A DNA stretch of 64,000 nt from Letharia columbiana (lineage: Eukaryota; Ascomycota; Lecanoromycetes; Lecanorales; Parmeliaceae): assembly GCF_014066305.1 (NCBI RefSeq), contig NW_023501041.1, forward strand, positions 62,001 through 126,000, written 5' to 3'. The position numbers and the translations under genes are program-made. Below are positions 50,263 to 61,300 of this stretch, piece by piece. Below the pieces are notes generated by a model that was not told the origin of the DNA, searched no databases, and saw nothing but the letters and a program-made list of their open reading frames with translations. Within the stretch, counting starts at the first letter, position 1. Each line of letters begins with the position of its first letter.

Positions 50263-51015
50263 CTAGGCATCTGCGTCGATAGTCTTGGGCTTGGGGAATT
50301 TGAAAAAACATTTCCCGAAGTCGATCCTCCTGTTCACTCGTGTATATGGAATCTTGACGGTGCCGTGAACCTCGAAACAAAGATCTACGAAATTTGGATC
50401 GGGATCGTCCCTCGGAAAAAGTCCTGCCTGTCCGCTGATGTACTTCTTATCAATGGTGAAACTGCAAGAATGTTTATCCACCTCCAGGAGATTACACCTA
50501 TAGATGCCCTCATCGTAGTTGAACACGAGCACGCTGATCCACACTTGGAAGACCAAGGTCAATTCCGAGTCGAGTTCACCTTTGATCTGCAAGGTGGAGG
50601 TTAGTGAAATGTTACAGTCACGAAGTGGTCAAGCGCCTCGAGTCTCTTTCTCCGATTTTTGCAGCTTTCAACATACCTCAAACACAACGACGCCGCCCGG
50701 TAGCTCAAGGAAGCAATCGAATGGGTAGGTTTCTTGACTTATGGTGAGGCCTGCAGATTCCAGATAGGACTCCGGGATGGCAGGAGTGCTGGGGAATGTA
50801 TTATTGAGACTGGAAGTAAAATGAAAAGGATCATCATCATCGTGTTTGCAATATGTAGCCCGGCCGAGCGAAATCGTCGATAGGTTCTGAGGGGTCAGAA
50901 GATTTAGTTGACCAGTCCCGCTGGTCGTAGAACCGCTCGAGGGAGGAGTGGCAGCCATGGCGACAGTTGGTAATAAAAGCCATAGCGGCTTTAATTGGTG
51001 TAAGAAGAGCTGCAT
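50263..51015 (-). CDS. Secreted hypothetical protein, two exons
   Basis: Exon 1 is 51,015-50,677 and exon 2 is 50,586-50,263, separated by a 90-nt intron with donor GTATGT, branch-like CACTAAC and acceptor TTGCAG. Together they give 220 residues. The start chosen gives a good signal peptide (MQLFLHQLKPLWLLLPTVAMA); a longer form from 51,045 is possible. The junction joins LPGGVVVFE to IKGELDSELTLVFQVW without break. Cysteines lie in ATYCKHD, PFDCFLE, YRCNLL, HSCSF, DLCFEV and GKCFF. The ordering of beta-strand-like segments and paired cysteines suggests a compact extracellular fold. No family recognised. Confidence 0.7.
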
Positions 51016-51790
51016 GATCGGAGAATTGCAAAAATGTCGAAACACGAAAAAGAATACCTGCTAGTGGCCATGAATGAATGCAAAGGGACAGCTGACCGTT
51101 TATAGAAGTGCGCATGAGGCCTCGAAGAACGCATATAAGAGTATCCGCGCGGATTGGCGACCCTTTGACTCTTGAGATGAGTTGAGACACCCACGGGCGG
51201 CAATTATCCTGGGACAGTTTCGTACCCTTAGCGTGTGAGCGATATACAACGTGACTTTGTGATTGGAGAGGACCTACCGACACACATTGTAGCTGTTTCT
51301 GTCGGAGCTGAAATAATTAGGCAATGTTTTGAGAAGTAGCCGCGGCAATAGCAAAGGCGACTAGAGTGGCCACATCATCATTGCGCAGCGGCAAGCGGCA
51401 AACGGCAAACGGCAGTCTCTCCGACAGCTTCAAACAGTTCAAGTGTACGAGTACTAAGTTGGACTCCATCATCAGGTCAAGAAAGAAGCATGCTGCGAGT
51501 CTGAAATCCAACCACTTGACTGTTTGGAACAACCTGACAGTGCCAACGTTTGTGCCGGCGCAAAAGGCCAAGATGTTTCTTCGGTAAATACAAGGTATTT
51601 GTCAGTCGCTGATCGCAGAAAGCAACGGACAAAGGTCACGAGCTGCTAGCGATGGCGCATGCGATTCGCGAAGCCAAGCTGTCACACCGGAAACAAGGTA
51701 AATTTTCTAATTGGGAATGCTCTGCGTACATGTCCATCTCTTGCTTTTCAGGACTCAATGTCTGGCATCAAGGTCGCAACGAAGGGATTT
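51016..51790. other. Intergenic, no gene recognised
   Basis: Contains the promoter of the two-exon secreted protein gene. ORFs on both strands at 51,317-51,587 overlap each other and show no motif. Confidence 0.4.
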
Positions 51791-52090
51791 CTAGAGATAT
51801 GTGCGTGCATGCCGACGGTAATTCGTTTTGAAAGGCAGGATCGCTGCGATGTCGCCGAATTGAGGCTGAGATGCGAGCATTTGAGCATGCGCGCGCCACC
51901 AAAGGAATACTTCAAAAGCTTCAGAATACAGCTTGTCACATAAGGGTCGAAAATCCCGAAAGTAAGGCACAGAGATACCCAGAGAGTTCATGGGAAACGC
52001 CACTCCTCTGACCGATCTCGGTTTTCCTTGACCTTGGTCAATAACATTTTGAAATGGATCTGGCCAGTACACGCTGGCAGAGACTGCCAT
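51791..52090 (-). CDS. Hypothetical protein, perhaps the 3' part of the SprT-like gene
   Basis: A minus-strand frame of 99 residues starting MAVSASVYWPDPFQNVIDQG, with coding-like composition (FEVFLWWRAHAQMLASQ). It lies immediately downstream of the homopolymer block that interrupts the SprT-like gene and runs in the same direction. It could be that gene's last exon or an independent small gene. No family recognised. Confidence 0.35.
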   Translation of the reverse strand: MAVSASVYWPDPFQNVIDQGQGKPRSVRGVAFPMNSLGISVPYFRDFRPLCDKLYSEAFEVFLWWRAHAQMLASQPQFGDIAAILPFKTNYRRHARTYL

Positions 52091-52171
52091 TGTTTCGTAA
52101 CAATAGTGCGTTATGCGGAATGATTCAATAAGTCTCTTCAAAATCCTGCCAATGACCCTCCGCTAATGCTA

Positions 52172-52302
52172 CTACCACACCCCCCCCCCCCCCCCCTCTT
52201 TTTTTTTCCCCAAACTCCTCTTTTTTTTTTCCCCCCCCCCTTTTTTTTAAAGGCCCCCCCCCCCCCCCCCCCCCCCCTCTTTTTTCTCCCTCCCCCCCCA
52301 AC

Positions 52303-52333
<31 letters not shown>

Positions 52334-52370
52334 ACCACCCCACCAACCCCAACCCTTTTTTTTTTTTCCC

Positions 52371-52412
<42 letters not shown>

Positions 52413-52480
52413 CTTTTTTTTTTTTTTCTTCTTTTTTTTTTCCCCCCCCCCCCCCTCCCCCCCTTTTTTTTTTTTTTTAT

Positions 52481-52517
<37 letters not shown>
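52172..52517. repeat. Poly(C)/poly(T) homopolymer block
   Basis: About 345 bp consisting almost only of runs of C and T on the + strand. It breaks an otherwise coding minus-strand frame and translates to Lys/Gly runs. Both the composition and the position suggest a sequencing or assembly artefact at an expanded polypyrimidine tract, although a genuine microsatellite expansion cannot be excluded. Confidence 0.7.
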
Positions 52518-53051
52518 CAGGTCAGGCTCACTCCGATGCGCAAGCAAGAATGGCTCGGAGAACATTTTCAGATGCAAGTTCGCCGTACCCTGAGCGGCTG
52601 CCCTCATCCTCTGCCAACCTGGGCCGTGGCCCGTCATACCCCATTCGTTCATCTGGTTCAGCTCGCAACTGCAGATGCTGCACTCGCAGGCTAAGAACAG
52701 CAGATCGTGGCACCTTTCGTGCATCAACACACACAGGATATTGTGCACTGATCGGGGTAGATCAGACGACGGGCGCACCATAGGAGTCCACATCGATGAT
52801 CCGCTCTCGAGAGCATTCTTCTTGATTTGCCAGTTCATATGACCAGAGATAAGATTCGCAAAAGCTTCCGCGATTTGGTTTGTTGTGAACTCGTTCGCCC
52901 TGAAGTTGAATCCGTCAGTGTGCGAGTTGAAAAAGATCTTGAAGGATGCAGGGTGGCTCACGAGTGTCTTGTCTCGACAGGAGGATGACTCACACTCGCC
53001 GCAGGGCTGATCCATAGGAACATGGGTAGCCATTGTGGGGATTATTTTCAT
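52518..53051 (-). CDS. SprT-like zinc metallopeptidase domain protein, 3' end unclear
   Basis: The minus-strand frame starts at 53,057; the internal ATG giving MATHVPMDQPCGECESSS is also possible. It encodes about 175 residues before entering the homopolymer block. The domain shows an HExxH zinc-binding motif, LMHERCHDLLF, followed by a cysteine pair (ECSICSCEL) and a third ligand region GMTGHGPGWQRM, the arrangement of SprT-like peptidases (Spartan and relatives). Upstream, an ISGHMNWQIKK segment precedes a strand with PMVRPSS, as in other fungal members. SprT-like domains act on proteins, in Spartan on DNA-protein crosslinks, but the role of these short fungal forms is not established. No signal peptide. 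The end of the protein is lost in the low-complexity tract. Confidence 0.65.
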
Positions 53052-53370
53052 GAACAAAGCTTAGGTGAGGGTAAGTCAGGCTTTAAGGTGCAGATCGACT
53101 AGCGAAAGGCAACGGCGTGGAGGTGTTCGGAGATTGGATTGGAGGGAAGCAGAAAAACTGGACAAAAGTGGCGTGAGTAGGAAGTAGATGCTCGGGCATC
53201 TTCATTTCTATAAGAGGCAGGTGTCTTGAGGTGGCGCTATGTGTTGAGAAAGAAGTGTTATGGGGACGGAGATTTTAGAGGTGAGGGGATATAACGAAAG
53301 CAACAACACATCTGGTACGGTCTTCTCTCTTTGATGATCGCTGTTGCTGTGCCCCACACAGGCGCCGTCT

Positions 53371-53763
53371 TTACATTTTTTCTAGTATTCTTCCCTTGAT
53401 ACCCTCCAGAGCCTCCATCAGGTCAGGTGACTGCTTCTCTGGTCCAGCTCTCTTGATCATGGCGCATATGCACGCCATATGCTCGCCCGATGCACCTAAT
53501 ACTCTCCCGCGCTCCAAGCCGTTAGAAACATCGCCGGCACAAGCAAGGGTTTCGAATTGTTCCTCCTCAGTCTGCTCCTTCTCGATCTTGGTCAAGATCT
53601 CAGCCTTTTCTTTCCCCCTTTTTGCTCGCTCAAGCCTTTTCAGCTCCGCTGATTCACTCCTCTGCTGCGAACTGTTTCCATGTAGTCCATAGAGCATCTT
53701 CGCGGTCTTCTTTCTCTCGCCTTCAACCTGCGCCTCACGCTGATAGCACAGTATGATAGGCAC
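53371..53763 (-). CDS. Hypothetical charged protein
   Basis: A 130-residue minus-strand ORF. The middle is highly charged and probably coiled-coil (LKRLERAKRGKEKAEILTKI), and the end (SPDLMEALEGIKGRILEKM) is also helix-forming. Codon positions look coding-like, but no family, signal peptide or membrane segment is visible. It could be an exon of a longer gene extending to higher coordinates. Confidence 0.4.
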   Translation of the reverse strand: MPIILCYQREAQVEGERKKTAKMLYGLHGNSSQQRSESAELKRLERAKRGKEKAEILTKIEKEQTEEEQFETLACAGDVSNGLERGRVLGASGEHMACICAMIKRAGPEKQSPDLMEALEGIKGRILEKM

Positions 53764-55288
53764 GAAAAACCCGTCCTCATTGAGATATAGATTTCATGCG
53801 TCAAAGCAAAAGGAATGTTCGAGACAGTCTTGGGTTTGCCGACCGTAGGGCGAACGATACCAATCCAAAACTTCGTTTCTTGATTGGTGTCTTCCGCCGG
53901 CTCAGCTCATCCGACCGCGCCTTGTTTCCGTCCTTCCTGACACTCTTCCACCCACTCTACAGTACACCTATCTTGGAGAGCTCTCAGAAACGGAAAGTCG
54001 TCAAGGACAGAAAACGAGTCCTTTAGATTGAATTCAGAGTCGCGCCACGGTCGGCCATCAAACAGCTCTAGAGCTAGCCAATGCCAGCGAGCGCACGCCT
54101 GTCTTAAATCCCGAAATCCACATTGCCGGGTATCAGCTTCTCAAAGGTGACAGATAGTTTGAGTGGCCGAATAGTCGTTCGCTTCGAATGTGATCCCGAG
54201 GTTGAGGTGGCTTTGAAGGGCATGGAGTGGTAACCATGGTGTTGCCGAATGATACACTATTCGCACCAATTGCACAGGAGGCCAGGGGAAAAGTACGAAG
54301 CCATTCTCGAAAGACGTCCTCGGGTGAGCCTGGGATAAGAAACGGTAATGACACACGAGCTTTGAGGGTGTCCCGGACCGAGAGATTGAGGAGAAAGGAA
54401 TGGAGATATTCGGAGACCGAGCTAGACAAAACGAAGCCTTCCAGGAAATACAGGTCTGACCAGACGCGGATGCTCGGGCATTGAGTGTTGGAAAGCAGGT
54501 GTGCCGTGGTCGTGTGGAGTGTTGAGATGGAAGGATTCTGAGGAACGAACTGACAAGGAGGGCCTCGGTGTGACACAAGCAATAACACGTCGGATCGCCG
54601 ATACCAGTGCGTCGGAACTTTTTTCAAAACGATCTGATTGTGCGCAACAAGAGATGTGTTGTTTTGGCCCCGAGTGTTGAGAGGGGAAATATGGCCAGCA
54701 TCAAGTGCCTGGCGGATAGCAGACTTTGGAAAAAGTGTTAAAGAGCGGTCGGTGTAACACGAGCAACAACACACGTCCTTCCTGATCGCTGTCACATTGC
54801 AAATAGTATAACATACCTTATACTCTAGCAGAGATCGGTTGCACTTACACGGCCTACAATCTCTTCATCCGACGTCGAGATGTCAGGGAACTGTTCCGGC
54901 CAAGCGGGAGCAGGAGCGGTATTGGTCGGCCACGAGATTAGGCACAGTATACCGCCCAGGACGCTTAAGGCAGCGACAGTCTCGTTCATGAGCTCGGGGA
55001 TCATTTCCGTAATCTGAGAACTCAGTAGGCTCATAGACCCTGGCCGTGGTGCAAACCGGCTTTGACTTGCATATCATGAATTCGCTCGGAGAGCAGAGCA
55101 TCTTGAAGTCTTTTAATCTGCTTCCGCGATCCGCGTAGCTCTCAGTCCTGCTATGACCACTATATCCAGAACCTGAGTGGCTTCTCTGTCTCTTCTCTGT
55201 AGAATAGTGAGGAGTTCCACAGAGATGGATTCCTGTTCCTGGAGGGGTGATCCGAGCTCCAGCATATACTTGTTCGCTTTCTTGATCG
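53764..55288. other. Region with duplicated 5' flanks and unassigned ORFs
   Basis: Two segments (about 54,490-54,600 and 54,640-54,790) resemble each other and the sequence upstream of the SprT-like gene (about 53,230-53,345), sharing elements like gagtgttgaga and acgagcaacaacacacgt. Minus-strand ORFs here (54,133-54,795, 220 codons; 54,825-54,989, beginning MNETVAALSVLGGILCLISW with a GTAAGT donor after it) may be pieces of decayed duplicates. None shows a known domain. Confidence 0.35.
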
Positions 55289-55888
55289 TTGCCTCTGGGA
55301 ATATCGTTCTTTGGTCTGGGGAAAATCAACGATGACTACACCTTTATCACATCGCTGCGTGAGCTTCATGTGCTAAAAGACATCTCAATCGACATCCGGC
55401 AGCTATTCGCAGCGGACTCCGAGTGCCGATCAACAGCACTCGTCAACCTAAGCGACACGCTGCCTGCCTCAATCGAGACAGTCAAAGTCATGGGCGGCAT
55501 ATACAGCATGATGAGCGACTTCGAAGCCTCAACCCTTGAAACAGGGCTCATTGCGTTTGTAAAGGCCAAGATCCCTGAGAACCCCAGTCTCAGAGCCATC
55601 TGCGTTCGCGAGTTGTACATTGAGAGGGGCAAAGGGTACAGGAATCCTCGGTTCCGGTCAGATATGTTGCGAAAAGAGTGTGAGAGGAACGGAGTGGCTC
55701 TGAGCGATTGTACGGAGCAGCCGTGCTCGACGTGCGTTGCTCGGCCGCCTGTGGTGAGTGAGGAGTTGGACGAAGGGGAAGTTACGTGCGGGGGTGACGA
55801 TTACGATGAAGAGAACAAGGAGGACAAAGAGGATAGCGAAACGAATGGCGACGAAGATAGAGATGAAGAGAGAGGTGATATTTCATAG
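55289..55888 (+). CDS. F-box/LRR-type protein fragment
   Basis: A + strand ORF of 199 residues. The middle (ITSLRELHVLKDISIDIRQL, then ALVNLSDTLPASIETVKVMG) matches the C-terminal pattern of Dothideomycete F-box-like proteins, where a short leucine-rich stretch is followed by an STALVNLP-type block and a LETGLIALV-type segment. The tail is strongly acidic (DEENKEDKEDSETNGDEDRD). The F-box itself, expected in the first ~60 residues of such proteins, is absent, and no upstream exon could be joined, so this is a 5'-truncated gene or a short paralogue. The upstream start is uncertain. Confidence 0.5.
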   Translation: MPLGISFFGLGKINDDYTFITSLRELHVLKDISIDIRQLFAADSECRSTALVNLSDTLPASIETVKVMGGIYSMMSDFEASTLETGLIAFVKAKIPENPSLRAICVRELYIERGKGYRNPRFRSDMLRKECERNGVALSDCTEQPCSTCVARPPVVSEELDEGEVTCGGDDYDEENKEDKEDSETNGDEDRDEERGDIS

Positions 55889-56683
55889 GTTACAGTGTTT
55901 CCCGCCTCAGCTGAAGGCTGCTTCGCGCGTCGTCTTGTTGGACTTGTTCAATATCTGGGAAGCTGTGACGGGAAGGCTACCACTGAGGTCTTCTTGCGAT
56001 TCTCGATGTCTGGTTCATCCATTAAAGGTTACGTCGAGTTGAACGCGCATCGCTCGACTAGCTTATTCCGATTTGGAACTGTCTTCGTAATCACCCTACA
56101 CGTTTTGTAAACGCTCCTCTCTCATCTGTCCTCAACTTACAATCGGATCAATGCAGATTCTCTTTCTCTCTTGCCGGGTCTGCCTCCCCACAAGATGCTT
56201 AATCAGGCTGGGTGACATAGTCATACAGCAAATGCATGCAAGCTTTGCAAGAGTGGCATTGGGGGTGCGAGAAGGGAGGAGGCAAGCGGTCCATGAAGCA
56301 ATGTGTGCGGCAGAGGGAAGTAGGAGGGGAAGGCAATATCTGCTTTGCAATAAGAATAATACCGAGACTTCTTTTCAAGATCCTCATGTCTTGTACATAC
56401 AACATACTGCGATCAGATCTCGCACTGCCGTCCAACTTCATGTTAATGAGCAAGGCAGTCAAAAACTACCACAGAAGACTTGGCACAAGAACTACAACTT
56501 TGATTTTTCCGTCAGGGAAAAGCTTTCTCGGATCAGAGTCGGATGTGGGATATGCAGCATGCCGTCCCCCCCCCGATAAACTACCGCAATGTAGAAACAT
56601 CCACAAACGAGACTTCGACAAATTCATCTACACTCAGCAAATTCGACCCCTAAAATACCACTTGATAGCACTACCAAGTAAGC
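55889..56683. other. Intergenic region upstream of the methyltransferase
   Basis: Short ORFs on both strands without recognised motifs; holds the methyltransferase promoter. A small CCCCCCC run occurs at about 56,567. Confidence 0.4.
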
Positions 56684-57460
56684 ATGTCGACCCAATACGA
56701 TGACATCGGAGCCACTTATGAGGAGATGAGGCAGCTGCCCATTGCGATACTTCAAGACGCGAACGTCGAAGCAGCCGTAGCACCATTCATCAAAGGTGCC
56801 AAGGTCTTAGACCTAGCTTGTGGGACGGGTTACTACTCCAAGAAATTCCTCGAATGGGGTGCGAGGCAGGTTGTCGGTGTTGACATCTCGAAGGGAATGG
56901 TAGGTGCTGCGAAGGCCACGTCAGCCACTCTGGATGGATTGAGTTTCCACGTTGCAGATTGCTCCGTTCCAATACGGTACGAAGACGGGCCATTCGATGT
57001 GGTGTTCGGAGCCTGGCTGTTGAACTATGCATCTAATGGCATGGAAATGGCACACATGTTTCACAACGCTTCGGTGAATTTGAAGGTGAGCGGACACTTC
57101 ATTGGGGTCACGCCGCCTCCCACTAATGACCCACGAGGACACGTTGAGACGGCATTGGCGGCTCGACCAGCACAGTATGGTGATGTTGTCGTGACTATTA
57201 CAAAGGACGTTGAAGAAGGGGTCGCCACGCATTTGGATGCAACGATGAAAACGGGCAAGGTCGAGTTCGATGCGTACCATTTAACCAAGAACGTGTACGA
57301 GAGCTCCGCGTTAGAGGGCGGGCTGGTGGGCGCTTTGACTTGGCGGCCGGTGGATAGCCCGGATATTCATAGCGATGTTCTGGAAAGCCTCCGTAGTTGC
57401 TCTTGGGGTAATTATCTGACGGTGCCACATTTCAGCGTGCTAGTCGTTGCAAAGGCATAA
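56684..57460 (+). CDS. SAM-dependent class I methyltransferase
   Basis: An intact single-exon ORF of 258 residues. Motif I is VLDLACGTGY (residues 41-50), the SAM-binding glycine-rich loop; VVGVDIS (residues 63-69) supplies the acidic residue that binds the ribose hydroxyls; VADCSVP near residue 90 and FDVVFGAWLLNYA form motifs III-IV. The length is that of a one-domain Rossmann-fold methyltransferase, and the tail PHFSVLVVAKA is typical of fungal members related to small-molecule and toxin-modifying enzymes. The substrate is not predictable from sequence. It is not adjacent to an intact biosynthetic gene; the PKS remnant is 40 kb away. Confidence 0.87.
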   Translation: MSTQYDDIGATYEEMRQLPIAILQDANVEAAVAPFIKGAKVLDLACGTGYYSKKFLEWGARQVVGVDISKGMVGAAKATSATLDGLSFHVADCSVPIRYEDGPFDVVFGAWLLNYASNGMEMAHMFHNASVNLKVSGHFIGVTPPPTNDPRGHVETALAARPAQYGDVVVTITKDVEEGVATHLDATMKTGKVEFDAYHLTKNVYESSALEGGLVGALTWRPVDSPDIHSDVLESLRSCSWGNYLTVPHFSVLVVAKA

Positions 57461-58323
57461 GGCATACTTCGTCAAACGGGAGAGGGTTCCACGGATATGT
57501 AAGGTTGTTGAACGCTGTTGTATCTGCACGGGAGCTGGCGGATAAGGGTGATAATCATGTTTCGATAATGTCTTGGTGGGAAGAGGCTGGATGATTTGCA
57601 GTGCTGGCGAGCTCGACCTAGGGTAACTCGACTTACCTCAATCACATATCTGGTAAACGGTTGGGAGGAAGCGAAGACATCTATTCCCCTATGAGCGAGC
57701 AGAAGACATTTTTCAAGTCTACAAGATCAATAGGCTCTGTTGGTGGCAGTGTTTCCTTGAGGAGAGGATGCGAAAGAGTGCAGAAACATGTAGTGCCAGA
57801 CCCTTTGATGACATTGAGTGCAAATTAAGTATAGTATAGCAGGTCTTGCGGAAGAGAGAAAAAGTGTACCAGTACCAATACCGGTACTTCCTCACGCTAA
57901 TCCCGTACTGGTTGGCTCAAGCATAGATAGACGGACCGAGCCGCTCTCCGATGGTGGGGCACTGGAGAATCTTCGGAAGTCAATTAATTTCAGCTCAAAA
58001 TTTTCGGGTCGCATGTCACATACGAAATTTCTTTTTTGGTCAATCAATCCGCCCAATCCGCCCATTTCTTCTCGCCCATTCCTCTTGCTGTCTCAAGCAT
58101 CCATTTGCCCCCATTTTCGCCTGCCTTTGGACCACCTTCCCACCCCAAGACCCTGCCGATGTTACTGAGTGCAACTATCCTGGGCTGCCGTCCAGTCCTT
58201 GTAAGAGTGGGTTTCGAAGACTGCGGAAATCCAGGAGGAGAGTCACACCTTGCTGGATTATCGTAAGAGGAGGAATATATCTTACGAGGTTACAGGACTC
58301 AAATCTCCTCCGCTTGGTCTCCG
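57461..58323. other. Intergenic region, promoter of CPA2
   Basis: Between the methyltransferase stop and the carbamoyl-phosphate synthase start. Pyrimidine-rich stretches (about 58,030-58,160) are typical of fungal promoters. Small ORFs are present, but none resembles the arginine attenuator peptide, which is known from the small-subunit gene. Confidence 0.45.
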
Positions 58324-61300
58324 ATGGCGCTCAAGTGCCTGGAGAGGCCCTCGAGGAGGCTCCTCCAGCGATGCTACTCTACAATCAGCTCTCAGTCGCT
58401 GGTAAAGTCTCGACCCTCTAAAGTATGCTACCCTCCGGTCAGCACATCACGGACACCTTCTTCGACAAGATACTTTACGTCAGTCTCCCTCGCACCACGA
58501 TTCGCTCGACGTAGGGCTCCCTCTGTGCCTCCCTCCACTGGCCCCTCGAAGTACCATTCTATACGAAGTATCTCAAGTACTGCGATCCGACTCGCGACAC
58601 CCCAAGAGGCCCAAGGGTCCAAAATCACAGCTTCATACATTGCTAATGCGGGGGAGCTCCAGTTGGTAGATGTTAAGAAGGTCTTGGTGATTGGGAGTGG
58701 GGGCCTGAGCATTGGACAAGCAGGAGAGTTCGATTACTCTGGTATTCGACAGTCGGCTGTGCTCCTCATGTGGGTGTATGCTGACTTCGCGGGTGCATAG
58801 GTTCGCAAGCGCTCAAAGCACTAAAAGAAGAGAACGTCGCCTCGGTCCTTATCAATCCCAATATCGCCACAATACAGACAGACCATAAGCTGGCAGATGA
58901 AGTCTATTACCTTCCCGTCACACCGGAGTACGTCACTTTTGTGATTGAAAAGGAAAGGCCCGATGGAATTATGTTGGCATTCGGAGGTCAGACAGCCCTG
59001 AATCTCGGTGTGCAGGTGCGTCATCTCCAGCATCTCCCCAGTCGATTGAAGCAAAGATCCGAAATGGGATAGGTTCCGGGAGTGCTCATCTCCTCAGACA
59101 TGTGTTACAACTCATAGCTCGCACTCAATAAGCCATACTGACTCCGAGACCCATACACAGATGGATAGGATGGGCATCTTCGAGAAATATGGCGTCAAGG
59201 TCCTAGGAACAAGCATTAAAACACTAGAGACAAGCGAAGATCGAGACCTATTGTACGTGATATCCACTCTGGTACGATCACACAAGGAACGGGAATTGGA
59301 ACGTTTTCGCGAGAGCAATTGCTGATAAGGGTCTGACAGTTCGAAAGCACTGAAAGAGATAGACATACCTATTGCCGAGAGTATCGCCGCGAACACTGTG
59401 GATGAGGCACTTGAAGCTGCAGAGGCCGTTGGCTACCCGATCATTGTACGATCCGCTTACGCCCTGGGAGGCCTGGGCAGTGGTTTCGCCAACAATTCGG
59501 AGGAGCTTCATAATCTATCTGCGAGGTCGCTATCACTGTCGCCTCAAATCCTGGTCGAGAAATCTTTGAAGGGCTGGAAGGAGGCAGAGTATGAGGTCGT
59601 ACGTGACAGGGCGAATAGTAAGTCTTGCTAGCGTCTATAACATGTTTCAAGCACTGACAGCGACAGATTGTATTACTGTCTGCAACATGTATGCCTATAC
59701 ACCAGTTGGAACATGCTAAAATCAAAGCACTAAAGTGATGTGACAGGGAAAACTTTGACCCTCTTGGAGTCCATACGGGGGACAGTATAGTGATAGCACC
59801 GTCGCAAACTCTTAGTGATGAAGTAATCAGCTCGCAATTCTCCTCTTCGATTGCGACAGACTAAACCTAGACCAGGAGTATCATATGCTTCGCACAGCGG
59901 CAATCAAGATCGTTCGCCATCTAGGCGTGTGCGGTGAATGCAACGTGCAATATGCCTTGCAGCCAGATGGTCTCGATTACCGAGTCATCGAAGTCAATGC
60001 CCGTCTATCTCGGTCCTCTGCTCTGGCTTCCAAAGCTACTGCTTACCCACTTGCCTATGTCGCCGCTAAGCTGGGCTTGGGCTACACCTTGCCTCAGCTA
60101 CCGAACGCCGTCACGAAAACCACCACAGCCAACTTCGAGCCGAGTTTGGACTATGTTGTAACAAAAATGTGAGTTTCCTCGGGAACGTCTCTTTGCAAGC
60201 TTTGGTTGGAAGAGATATCTGAAGCGTTGCGGTCCTCGGATCGTCCCGACTTTTCTTCCACGACGTTCATTTGTAGTGTGCTGACATCGCTTCTTGAATA
60301 GACCTCGCTGGGACTTGAAGAAATGTACGTGGGCCTAGGAAATTGTCATTCTGAAGCTAACGGTCCTGAACAGTCCAGCATGTTGACCGTCACATCGGAT
60401 CTGCGATGAGAAGTGTCGGAGAGGTAATGGCCATAGGCAGAACCTGGCAGGAGAGCATCCAGAAAGCAATCAGACAAGTCGATCCTAGCTACAACGGATT
60501 TCAAGGAGACAAGTTCGATGACTTAGACGATGCTCTACGAAACCCAACAGGTACGAGTCTCTTCAACTCCGTATACGCCAAAATGTCGATCACTAACTCA
60601 AGTCCCAAGATCGCCGCTGGCTTGCCGTTGGGCAAGCTTTGATGCATGAGAATTACACTGTTGACCAAGTTCACGACCTGACCAAGATTGACAAATGGTT
60701 TCTTTACAAACTGATGGACATTGTGGATACGCAACACGAGTTAGAAGATGTTGGCAGTCTGTTCGGATTGAGGAAGGATCTGGTGCTCAAAGCGAAACAG
60801 CAAGGCTTCAGTGACATCCAAATTGCGCTTGCCGTGGGTTGTACCGAAGACGAAGTACGTGCTCGAAGGAAGAGCATGGGCTTGAAACCTTGGGTCAAAA
60901 AGATCGACACCTTGGCTGCTGAGTTCCCTGCTGAGGTACGTGCATGAACCACTTCAATGCATCGAGGGACATCATCGCTAATGATTTCTACTACTAGACT
61001 AACTACCTCTACACAACTTACAATGCTTCCAGCCACGACGTGACATTTGATGATCATGGCACAATCATCCTCGGAAGCGGTGTTTACCGAATCGGAAGTT
61101 CGGTCGAGTTCGATTGGTGTGCGGTCAATGCTACCCTTGCTCTCAAGGCCATGGGGAAACCAACAGTCATGATCAATTACAACCCAGAAACTTACTCTAC
61201 CGACTTTGACACTGCCGACAAGCTCTATTTCGAAGAGCTCAGCTACGAGCGGGTCATGGATATTTACGAGTTGGAGTCCGCAGCCAATGTAGTGGTATCA

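Noticed and set aside
52138..53057. A 310-codon minus-strand ORF with long Lys and Gly runs taken as a single protein.
   Set aside because: The C-terminal third is only translated homopolymer; just the first ~175 residues are credible coding sequence.
53396..53692. Plus-strand 98-codon ORF.
   Set aside because: Antisense of the more coding-like charged minus-strand ORF; its Ser/Phe/Leu-rich composition is that of a shadow frame.
57818..58266. Upstream ORFs before CPA2 as a possible arginine attenuator peptide.
   Set aside because: None resembles the known fungal attenuator peptide, which belongs to the small-subunit gene, and their lengths do not fit.
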